A DNA stretch of 64,000 nt. It comes from Mactra quadrangularis. Taxonomy: Eukaryota; Mollusca; Bivalvia; Venerida; Mactridae. Shown piece by piece: positions 1 to 10,400 of this stretch. Made by a program: the position numbers and the translations under genes. The stretch lies in contig CM046308.1 of assembly GCA_025267735.1 (NCBI GenBank), positions 31,175,267-31,239,266 of the forward strand, in the 5' to 3' direction. The stretch's first letter is position 1. Every line of letters begins with the position of its first letter. The notes under the pieces were generated by a model. The model did not search any database and was not told the origin of the DNA. It was given only the letters and a program-made list of their open reading frames with translations.

Positions 1-1149
1 ATACTGGGCTAATAGCCTTTATCCGCAATTTTGACGCCATTTTCAATTTAAAGATTTTTATATGAATAAAAAATCAACCAACTGGATCTGCAGGTGTTGA
101 ATCACTTTTGTCCTTCATTTTAAGAACATTATGTGTAAAAATACATTTTGCATGTATAATTTAGCCTCTAGCCGCCATCTTGGATTTTGGGAGTTGCAAG
201 TGGCATCAATCGAATTTGGAATCAGTAAGACCATGTCTACCAATTAATTGAATAGCATTTTCTACATCCTTTCGTGCAAGGTCATCCTTGGTGATGGCCA
301 GACTAGTAGAATGAATAGTACTCTTATAGGCCAAGTATAAAATTTATGTTTTTATTTAGTAGGGTCATCGGATGCAATTTATATTATAACTGAGTTTTAC
401 ATTATAAACAACAGAGTTAGTATAGCTCGGTTGTGAAACAAGTTCTTATTGCTTAGATTATTCACTTTCGAGTCTACTTCCTGGTTCCCCAACTGGTACT
501 GTGCTAGTAGGATAAAGTTTCTTGCTCAGGGAAACAATGAGATGGGTTTAAGATGGGATCCATACAATGCAGAGCTGACTATATCCAATGACTACCAGTC
601 CAACGTCGTAACCACTCGGCCTCTCGCGCTCAAGTTCAAAATCAGCTAGACAATACAATTCCAATCAATGTGTCAAGGGAAAAAGACAAATTTATCAAAC
701 TAATTGCACCATGCCAAAAGCTACGTACACATCCCAGAATACCACAAACGTCCAAATATATTCAGCATCTGACCTCAGATTTTCATCTAAATCTTTTAAC
801 TTCAACTTTATCAATTTACATTGTAATCAGTTCAAACTAAGTTTGCCTGACAACTAAATGTTTTAACGTAAGCATTGCAATTAAAGTCAGGAAAATTCAA
901 CTGTTGTGAACACAACTGTCGGTTTATTTTTGTATATATCTGCACGTGTGTACTGAGTCAATGGCATTCATTAGACAAACTAATTAGATAATGTCATTGC
1001 AGGAATTTTTATACTAACATCTTTGCACCTGTTGTTAGCATTGGTGAAAGTTCATTTTTTTAATTCTGAAATTTTGATTTATTTTACTTTGAGCACCATT
1101 TATAAACAATAAGTATCAATAAATGTGATACTACAACTCTGAAGTCAGT
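1..1149. other. Intergenic sequence, no gene recognised
   Basis: AT-rich sequence with only short spurious frames. Around 170-190 it carries a GCCGCCATCTTGGATTTT motif that recurs near 59010 (GACGCCATCTTGGATTTG), so part of it is probably old interspersed repeat. No splice-site-bounded coding exon was found. Confidence 0.5.
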
Positions 1150-1450
1150 GAAAACCCTTCACCCACGTTGGGCACCATATTAAACAGAGGTATCGAGTAA
1201 CATTTGGCGCCCAACGTAAATAACCCACTAGCAATTGTGTACTTGCATCCTAAAATTGTCCCACAGACATTCAAGCTCCAAGAATTCGAGGACGAATTCT
1301 GTTAAGGAGGAGGGGGTGTATTTAGCAGAGGTATAAAACGGCACTTGTACTCCCTTGCCTTCAAGCTAGCATTTATGGCGACGAAGTAGAGTGTCAGCTT
1401 ACGACTCGAGAAGTCATGGGTTCGAATCTTCGTTCGGATCATGGATTTTT
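1150..1450 (+). mobile_element. Remnant LTR retrotransposon (PBS and PPT motifs)
   Basis: TGGCGCCCAACGT at 1205-1217 looks like a tRNA primer-binding site of a Gypsy-type LTR retrotransposon, and it directly follows a CA that could end an LTR. About 90 bp later, AAGGAGGAGGGGG (1304-1316) looks like a polypurine tract, followed at once by TGTA, a possible LTR start. If this is right, almost the whole interior (gag-pol) is gone. The complementary motif CCCACGTTGGGCACCA lies at 1162-1177 in the opposite sense. A tRNA-like B box (GGTTCGAATC) sits near 1420. LTR boundaries could not be fixed because no second LTR copy was aligned. Confidence 0.35.
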
Positions 1451-2216
1451 ATTGGGTAACACATACGCGTTTTTTTATTTGAGACGTAATTATACATGTT
1501 CCCTACATCCTTTCAGTCTAAGGATTTGTTAACTTGTAGTATTTACTCTCTGTACTCTATAATATTAGTATAAGTTATTCATTACATGTATATTTTTATA
1601 TTCAACTTAACCCCAATTCAAAAGTAAATATACTTAGCATTTTACATCCGTCTACCAACGAAATATACTTAACCAGAAAGTACACACAAACATTCTTAAC
1701 AGCAAATTTAATTATCATGTATTCATTAAGAAACTGACATCAAATTTAAATTCTAGTTTTCTCAAAACGTTTTTGAATTTGTTTTCACATTGGTAACGCT
1801 TCTTCTGTGTGCTTAAATAGACGACCCTTTGATAAAGGACTATCCTCGGCAACCACAGTACTATCTTCTTTTACAATCCTTACGTAGTGCAGTAATGTAT
1901 CGTGGGATAGCCGACTGATAAAGGGCCTTAAATGATCATTTGCCCAAAAGCACATGTTGACCACTATGTCTTAAGGGCAACTAATGAATTTGCAGCGATG
2001 GCCAATCTGACAATGGGAAATGAGATGCCCAGCTGCGTATTGATGCTTCTTTGTTGGTCTCAGATTCACATATACCTTATCTGGAATTATGACCAGTCTT
2101 ATATACCAGAAATCAAATCTTAGAATTACACTATAAAGGCAAGTATAGCTTTCATCATAATGGAACTCTAGCTTGAACTAGTATTTTACCTGGGCAAACA
2201 AAATTTGAATTAAATT

Positions 2217-2471
2217 GTGTGTAAATATTGGCCCCGACCTGACCTTTAGGCAAGAATATTCATTACATTGAATACGAATGTAGTATTAATGCTCGATTAC
2301 ACATTGACCGTGAGGATTACGAGTTAAAACTTAACACACAAACACACTTCAATAATTTTACGATCGCTGCCGAAGTGTAGAATAGGCATGGTGCTGACTT
2401 TCGTCGGGATATGTGTAGATAATTATTAGATGTAAATGTGAAAGGTCAGGTCGGGGTCAATATTTACGCAC
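2217..2471. mobile_element. MITE copy 1, about 255 bp
   Basis: Terminal inverted repeats of about 30 bp: left GTGTGTAAATATTGGCCCC, right ending in the complement of GTGCGTAAATATTGACCCC. The interior is clearly homologous along its whole length to the element at 3777-4021. There is no coding capacity, so it is a non-autonomous DNA transposon. The target-site duplication is unclear. Confidence 0.8.
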
Positions 2472-2753
2472 TATACCAAGCTTACACTTTTATAGTTATG
2501 TACTGATTATAACTCATTTAAAATGCAATCGTTTTCACATTTATCTCGACAAGTTGAATTTTATCACTGTATACAGAAAGACTGTATTAAGTTATGTTGA
2601 AATTTCTTTATAAGTCAGTTGATAAATCCAAGTCTGTCCATGCTACTATCAGCTCAGTATCAGTAGACCTGTATTCAATGTCTGAACTAGAGTATGATAA
2701 AATAATTCACCTCACTTGACTTGAGACTGTAAATTCTCATAAAATTAATTTAG

Positions 2754-3477
2754 TTATTGTACGATTATATTGAACTGTCCGATTGCATAATTGCACGGTT
2801 ATCGCACACTGTATATATTATTTTCCGCGTTCTATAAATAGAAATTTGCAGTAAAAATTACGAAGTGTAGGTTAATTTAGTGTCGATATCTCATCTGGCT
2901 GAATGGTCATACTGTTAAAGTGCAATGATACTAAACATTTTTTTTTGAAAGAAGTGCGAGTCTGAAGCTGAATATGTCATTTTTATTTTTTTTGTTCTTC
3001 GTTTTGTATTTTTTGTTTTACATCTATTTTATTCAGTAATTTTGGACATAGAAATAAAACACTTCAAAACAAACAATGTTAAACTCACTCAATTTTACTG
3101 AATGTGTCGGTTGTGCTACTGTCATCATCACTTAAAGAGATGCCACCAAATTTATAACAAAGGCTTCTACAAGTTTCATGATGCACGGGGGACAATGAGT
3201 TTTACACAATCCGCCTATGATTTAAATAAGAAAAAAAGAGATAAAAGTAAGTTTCTGTCGGGATTCGAACCCACAATAAAAAGATTTGTAGTCTGACCGT
3301 CTCCCCACTCGGCCACACAAACTACGATACGTTTTGCAAATAAGATATAATACATAAGTGTTGTATGCTGACAATACGCTCTACGCGAACTACCGAATTT
3401 AACCGAGTATTAAATATACCGTGTAATGTGACGTTTTAATTTATGCAATCGGACAGTTCAATATAATCGTACAATAA
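2754..3477. mobile_element. Non-autonomous DNA element with perfect 37-bp inverted repeats
   Basis: The 37 bases at 2754-2790 (beginning TTATTGTACGATTATATTG) are the exact reverse complement of 3441-3477. The 724-bp interval has no transposase frame but holds a tRNA-Ser-like segment. Perfect arms suggest recent mobility or hairpin-driven gene conversion. It lies between two sister copies of an unrelated MITE. Confidence 0.85.
3256..3327 (-). repeat. tRNA-Ser-like pseudo-tRNA segment
   Basis: Read on the minus strand there is an A-box-like GGCCGAGTGG, an anticodon-arm-like GACTACAAATC and a perfect B box GGGTTCGAATCCC, in the order of a class II tRNA. The acceptor arms do not pair, so this is not a functional tRNA. 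It is probably the head of a tRNA-derived SINE captured inside the 2754-3477 element. Confidence 0.55.
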
Positions 3478-3507
3478 AGAAGATGAGCATAATTAGATAA
3501 TTGTTTC

Positions 3508-3601
3508 ATGGTCCAGGAAAGCTAGGTTAGGTGCGCTGGACGCCGTGAAATGACCTAAATTGTGTTGATACGGCGTTAACTCCAATAAATAAATAAATAA
3601 A
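3508..3601 (+). mobile_element. SINE family A, 5'-truncated copy
   Basis: This is the 3' body of the SINE seen in full at 26165-26447 (CTAGGTTAGGTGCGCTGGACG, then GGCGTTAACTCC and an AATA-repeat tail). It is flanked by the 14-bp direct repeat TAGATAATTGTTTC at 3494-3507 and 3602-3615. The duplication shows it inserted in truncated form by target-primed reverse transcription and is not an eroded full copy. Confidence 0.85.
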
Positions 3602-3776
3602 TAGATAATTGTTTCCATAACTTGTAACAATATGCTAGTTTCCATATTGCTAGCTAGCGCTTTGTTCTCTGGTACCCTTCTCACACCAATAACTCAAAGT
3701 ATGTGATATAAAATCGAAGGTACCAGGGGATGAAGCGCTAGCTACCAGTTATTACATTATGTTATTGTGCGTAAAT

Positions 3777-4021
3777 ATTGACCCCAACCTGACCTTTATG
3801 CAAGAAAATTCATTACATTGAATATGAATGTAGTATTAATGCTCGATTACACCTTGACCGTTAGGATTATGAGTTTAAACTTAACACACAAACACATTTC
3901 TATAATATTACGATCGCTGCCGAAGTGTAGAATAGGCGTGGTACTGACTTTCGTGGGGATATGTGTAGATAATTATTAGATGTAAATGTGAAAGGTCAGG
4001 TTGGGGTCAATATTTATGCAC
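3777..4021. mobile_element. MITE copy 2, about 245 bp
   Basis: Sister of 2217-2471 with the same inverted ends (GTGCGTAAATATTGACCCC) and a collinear interior, including the shared block ACGATCGCTGCCGAAGTGTAG. The two copies lie about 1.5 kb apart in the same orientation. Confidence 0.8.
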
Positions 4022-4908
4022 TATACTTCCTCAATTTCCTCCCAAGGGTGTATTCTAGGTAAAATTTATTATAAGGAATAAATTTTATTCAACTTTCAGT
4101 AGTGCATAAATTAATCCCACCATTTTAAATACTACATTATTTCAGTCCTTACTATCAGGAATTCTATGTCATATAAAATCCCTGTTACTATCAATAATGG
4201 AGTATTTAAATTGGCAGAGTTGAAATTAACCAAAAAGTTGTTTCCTATATTGGATGAGAAACTATAACATGAATGATGAATCCCGACTGACTCAACAATT
4301 TACTGAATTCCAGATAAATAAGGCATAGTTTGACAAGTTTAATCCAACACTTAATCCTTGTTAAAAATCTCACCAATATAAACACTACTTTTATCACTGT
4401 ATGATGAAAAAAATCTTTCTTTTAATAAACACTTTCTGGTCAGTTTTTTTTATACCATTCACACTGCTTCCGCATGCGTTTTTGTGACTTATCACAACAT
4501 TATCAAATGAACTTTAGCAAGCTGTAATGAGGAAGTCTAAAGACCTGTATTATATCAATTCCATCAGACTACAGTATAACCTCTGCATAATAGCCCTGTA
4601 CAACACAAATCCTCTGCACAACAACAGCTTCTGAAAATTCCATTGGGCGTAATTCTAATTTAAACCTCTGCAGAGAAACAACCTTTAAAGAGCAAGAGGG
4701 TGTTAGTCAAGAAAAGATTGTACTATGTATTGTTAAATTTTATACAACTGTCATTGGCATACACCTTAACTCTGTTGATTTTAATTGATGGCCAGTATTG
4801 ATGCACTGAAGTGAGTAGTTAAATCAATGGGGTTAATGTATACACCACTGACAGTTGAATAAAATCTAACAACAGCAATAAAAAATTATGAACACAAGTT
4901 ATACCATT
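4022..4908. other. Intergenic sequence downstream of the thymosin gene
   Basis: No gene or recognised element. The AT-rich sequence probably lies just past the 3' end of the minus-strand thymosin transcript. Confidence 0.4.
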
Positions 4909-5040
4909 TCAAATTTTATTTTGTAATATATAAGTAATGAATAGTATATTATAGACTGTTGCATAGATACAAAAATATTGACCATTAAGAGAAGACAATT
5001 ACTTTGTTAATAATAAAGTCCACTTTAAAGTAAAGGCACA

Positions 5041-5157
5041 GTAAGTCATGTGACAAGCATGAAGTTATGTGACAAATATGAAATGTCATGTGATAAATAT
5101 GACAAGTCATGTGACATGCATGAGGTCATGTGACAAGCATGAAATGTCATGTGACCA
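5041..5157. repeat. Short minisatellite built on GTCATGTGAC
   Basis: Six occurrences of the core TCATGTGA or a one-base variant lie within about 117 bp, separated by AT-rich linkers such as AAGCATGAA. The complete core GTCATGTGAC contains CATGTG and matches the M-box/E-box type TCACATGA bound by bHLH-ZIP factors. Regulatory use is only an inference. Confidence 0.7.
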
Positions 5158-5611
5158 ACACAATATTGTGATCTTTTTTAGACAAATAACCAATTTAATG
5201 AAACTATTTATTCCAGTAGCAACTTAAAACATCTAACATGCATATGTGGAAGAAAAAATTATAAAAACTAAATTGAAGAATTCAAGAAAACTTGGTCACA
5301 AATTTAAAAAAAAGAACTTAGAAAAGGATAAACTTAACTTTAAACATCATGGACGTAATTCTGAATGATACTATGTTGGGTTGTGATAAAAAACAGAGAG
5401 AGAACAAAGCTAATTTTTGTAAGCTTGGCTTTTACAAACACTAATACTACAGTAGTCTACCATAAATATAAAATAGCACTACAAAGCTTGTAACGACTAG
5501 AAGTAAGTAATTGGGTCAAACAATACAATGTTGCGTAGAATAAAATGGCATACTCTCTCATTTCTGAAATTTTTACTTCTTTCTATAATTGTACATGAAA
5601 ATAACTTGATA

Positions 5612-5672
5612 AGTTTGTTTGGGTTTTTACAGCACATCAACACAAAAAGGTTACATCGTGCAACTTGGTAAG
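5612..5672 (-). mobile_element. LINE 3' tail fragment
   Basis: On the minus strand it reads AACCTTTTTGTGTTGATGTG then a tail of AAACCCAAACAAAC type, matching the 3' ends of the LINE fragments at 14459-14845 and 51060-51518. It is severely 5'-truncated and lies in the putative thymosin 3' UTR. Confidence 0.6.
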
Positions 5673-7423
5673 AAAATTCTTTGTATATAATTTGACTTAA
5701 TTTGACACACAAATTGTATGAGCACGAGTGTGTTTTCATGGACATGGTGGAGAAAATAGTCAAACTTTAAGATCTAAATTCTGAATAAATGTGGTGTCAT
5801 TCAATAAATACCAAGACACCAGACTAGCAAAACACAATATAAATGCCTTAAATGTATGGAATCAAAATAATAATACATAAAAATGTATCATGTACAGCCA
5901 AACTAAGTGATATTAACAAATTTTGTAAGAATACCAGTTCACCTATAAAATACTGTAGCAAAAATGCATAAGGAAAAATATTGCAACTATTAACATGAAA
6001 AGGCTAACTACGGTAAGTAAATGATTGGGTAAACTACTAGACAAATATAATATTGCAACTAAAAAAGCTCACAAAAAAGAAAAAAAAAATTGACAAGGAC
6101 ACTGAATTTGATTCAAACTGAACAAGGAAACGAAAAACAAACACATACGGGTAACTAGAGATTCAAATATTTAAGTTCTATAGTTCCTAAAAGTTTGTCG
6201 AGAGCAGTAAATCACAAATACATTTGTAATATCATTAAATTAACGAACACATTTTACTTAATGCTCAAAGAGTTTCTTACCATTAGTGACAAGAGACTGA
6301 ATCTATTGTATAAGATCCCAAACATAATGTCAGCAAACACAACAACTTAAGCCAAGCAAATATAACTATATCTTTTAAGCTAGCGTAGTCAACACTAAAG
6401 TATGCATATTTCAAGTAAAATAGTTGAAAAAATCAAAATGACCTCATTTAGAAAATGTGAAGTAGTGCAAAGCAACATCAAATATCTTTACAAATTCAAG
6501 ATATTCTAACTGAAGTGAACTTTGTAACAAACTTGGTCAAATATAGTAAATAAGCTGTTAATTCATATTGAAGAAAAGTAGAAACACAAAGCGAAGACTG
6601 TAATAATATGAGAACTATGGCATTACATCATACATGTACTACAGTTGTATATGGTTTATATAAATGGTTACATTAGGTATTCACAGACTAAAAGATCAAA
6701 ACAATATTTATAATACAATAATAAGTTTATAACATGAAAAAAGGTTAATACCAAACATCATTATAAATGTTATGTACAAATTTGGTCCCCTCACAGATTC
6801 ACTGGCCCCTTATTGATTTAAACATCTAACAAACAGAAATGAAAATTATCGTAGCAAAAACGAAATGAGCAATTAAATTTTAAAAAACAATATTATGCAA
6901 ATGAATTATTTTATCAAGTTTATTAGCACCAACTGAGACAAAATTAAATTTAAGATATCCGAAAAAATGAATTCCATTATAGTGCAACAATTTTTTTTCC
7001 GAAGGGAAGTAACTCAGTATCCAATAATGCACTGTTTTATAAATCCACAATATTTTGAATGAGTTACCTCTCTTCCTGTGAATAAATGCATTTTAATTAC
7101 AAAAATAACCTTTTTCTTACACCCAAAATGACTAAATATCAAATGGCACTTCAACAGTGAAAAACTATTCCTATTTAAACAAAAACAATGAGTGGTCCAC
7201 AAGTTTATTTCTGTAAATCAAAACATATCCATTTAACAAAACCAAATGCATCCAAGATAATCATCAAGCACATTTATTTTAAGGCACAATTCATACGTAT
7301 AATGAATGTTTAATATATACAAAACAATGACTGCAAGCTGTAGGGGTTTAAAAAGGGGTCCAAATCAGACGTAAACATAAAATCCACCATGTGAATCCCT
7401 CCAAAATTTTGATATTGGTTTTA

Positions 7424-7449
7424 TCAAGCTTTTTTCTCTGCTTGAATAT
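7424..7449 (-). CDS. Thymosin terminal coding exon
   Basis: After the acceptor TTTTTTATTCAG the exon completes a split Asp codon and codes IQAEKKA and TGA (7426-7424). This corresponds to the C-terminal helix segment after the last repeat in beta-thymosins. The open frame that continues across this region in another phase is spurious. Confidence 0.85.
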
Positions 7450-10400
7450 CTGAATAAAAAATAAAGAACATAATATCAATACAAATTTAGAAATACACAT
7501 TTTAATCCAAACTTTGTTTACAATCATATAAACACTAAACAGGGTACTCGTACAGTGCGTACAAAATAACAAAACAAGTTTGGGTAAACACAAAAATGAG
7601 ACAATCCATTTCAGGGGTAGGCAGTTTTGAAAATAAAATTTGTGTAATTCATTTTAACAAAATTAGCAGGGCAGATAAACCACCTCAACTTGGTAAATCA
7701 TGCTTGTAATGGTAGAACGTTTTTTCATTACACCAACAACTAGCACACTCATAAAACATATCACAATTGTATAAAATTATGTTATTGTCATCCTGAGCAT
7801 CCCTTGTCGTGGAGTAGCTCACTGTATTGTTATTATAAACAGTGTTTTGTTTTTTGTTCGAACTATATTACATAATGCCACATAATCTTCTCATAGTCAA
7901 CAAACAGTGTTTTTTCTTCAAGTTCTTACATATTTATTTATTTATTGGAGTTAACGCCATATCAACACAATTCAGGTCATTTCACGGCGTCCAGCGTACC
8001 TAACCTAGCTTTCCTAGACCATTGTCTATAACCAGTACTCACCTACCCTTCCACAAGGCCGGAAACTTCTCCATATTATCTAATCAATGGAGGAAAATCG
8101 AAATTATTGTCAAATTTTCATGGAAGGGTATAACCTCCCCAGATGGGATTCAAACCCGCACCCCCTCGGGCACGAGTATCCAAATCCCGGCTCAAGTTCT
8201 TACAGCAGCAAAAAAAAACTCAAAAAGTCAATCAGCGCATGGTTTGTTCCTTTCTTATACTAAAACACGCTCAAATAAACTTATGAATCATATTTTTTAC
8301 TATGAATCCACACCCTTCCTTATCTGACAAACTGCTTGTTAGTGGGACAAAATTCAGCCAAATTAATTCAGTATTTACTACATAACTTCCAGAGGACTTT
8401 TATTACAGCTCATAAATGTAGTTTATTTAGAAAGCCTCAAAGTGTACAACTGTTGATACTAAACTCTAGGAAACAAGTTAAATTGGGAGTTTCAACAAAA
8501 CATTAAGTACATTCTACCATTTTGCAGTATACAGACACAACATTCAAAGCATACCTTCTTTTGTAGGCAATGGATTTTTCTCACAAGTTTCAGCATGTTT
8601 CAATTGATCTTTACTGAAGTTTTCTATACCCTTGTGTGTAGCTTCTTGAGCAAAGACTGAAATAAAATATTTAAAAATTTTAGTAAAATGTATAAGATTT
8701 ATTGATTTATAAAAACGATCTGGTCAAGTCTGAATTGAACTTGTTGTCCTTCATTTAAGAGCATACAACCCTTAAGTAATCAAGTTAAAAATAACACCAT
8801 TATCATAGATCAAAACTGCCAATGACTAGGTTTAACAAACATTAGACCAAACATAAACTGTAAGTGTACACTAGTCAAATATGGACAGCAGCAGAATAAA
8901 AAACAGTCAAAACGCAAGACATCCATTGATTCAAAAAGTGCACCAACGGCAAGTGCCAATTTGAGACACTTAGCTTAAACACTTAAACATACCATGTTTA
9001 AGACAGAAAGTCAAACAACAGTAAGCCTACATGAATTGTCATTACTCCTGTCACTAACAAACATTCTATACATCATACATATCCATGGTAAAAGTCATTT
9101 ATTTTCTAAATTCCCCAAATTTCATGATTTCAGCATCTTATATACAAAATAAAATTTTCTATTCAGGTCAAACAAACTCTGAATTCTGGACAAGTCCTGA
9201 AAACTTTCACTCATGTATGTTGTTAAATTTCATTCAACTGTCATTAGCACATACATTAATCTTGCTGATTTAAATACTCACAACAGTATGTACATTATCA
9301 CTATGGATCATTAAGTATTTAAATCAGTGTATTCAATATCTTTACTTACTTTCCTTCAAAGCATCTTTTTCATTAGTATCCACTTTCTTCAAACTGTTTC
9401 TACTGTAACTGCCAATAGAATTTCTTAATTCTTGTTCTTTTTTCTCCTGATTTATAGCTGAAATAGTGTAACAATAATAAATATACAATGTATTTACATG
9501 GTGTCACAATGTAACGAACCATTCCAATGGGTCAATGCAAAACTAGTTGTTTATCCTTCTTTATTTATTTAAACTGGGTTTAATGTTGTTTCAACACAAT
9601 TTTTCAAGTTATTTTAAGGCATCCAGTACACCTAACCTAGCTTTCCTGGACGCTTGTCTATAACCAGTACTCACATACCTTTCGTAAAGGCCGGAAACTA
9701 CTCCATTTACCTTATTAATGAAGGAAAATTGACATTATTGTCAAATTTTCATCAAAGGGTATAACCTTCCCAAGTGATTCGAACCGGTACCTAGTTTGGA
9801 ATGCAAGAATCGAAATCCAGTTGGGCTACCAGCTACACTACCGACCCTGGTTATATCCTTCTTTATGTTACTAGTTAAACTAGTTTTGCGCTGACCCATC
9901 AATAAGCCTCTAACAAAATCCCTGGAAAAAAGTGGTAAGGATTAGGTGCAATTAGGTGCTAAGGTATGTTATGGTATGGTATTTATCTTTAACTGTATAG
10001 GTACAACTGGAGTAAATAATTTACAGCAAGGTATGGATAAGCTCTGCAAATGCTGCTTACACTGCATAACTGAAGCATTATAGTTATATACAATGTACGT
10101 TATACTTGTACATTGATGTTGTAATCATTTAATCTTCAAACTTGATCAAGACATTATGTTTGTCATCTGAACCTAAACTTTACTTGGTATTATTTTTTAT
10201 CAAAATATTGTTCAAATCTGCAACAAAGCTTGCAAAAAAGTAAAAATTCATTTTCCCTGATTCTTTAAGATTTGAACACAATTTTAGGGGGAAAATAGAC
10301 TGCTAAACCAGCCAATCTTTCCGCCACAATAGATAGGCCAGGGAGAATAGACTGTTTAACAACAATAGGTTTTAAAATCCAGCATGTTAACATGAAATAC

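Larger units (their letters stand above)
4909..7423 (-). other. Probable 3' UTR of the thymosin gene
   Basis: Everything from the stop codon at 7424 down to about 4.9 kb lacks recognisable coding exons. Several AATAAA signals occur on the minus strand (TTTATT on the plus strand), for example near 7271, 7205, 6918 and 4914. I cannot tell which is used, so the 3' end is uncertain. The segment contains the CATGTGAC-rich minisatellite (5041-5157) and a LINE tail fragment (5612-5672). Confidence 0.35.

Noticed and set aside
3256..3327. Functional tRNA-Ser
   Set aside because: A and B boxes are present but acceptor arms and part of the anticodon stem do not pair; it lies inside a mobile element.
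7348..7593. 81-codon minus-strand frame at the thymosin 3' end
   Set aside because: It overlaps the true last exon in another phase; the spliced frame stops at 7424 after EKKA.
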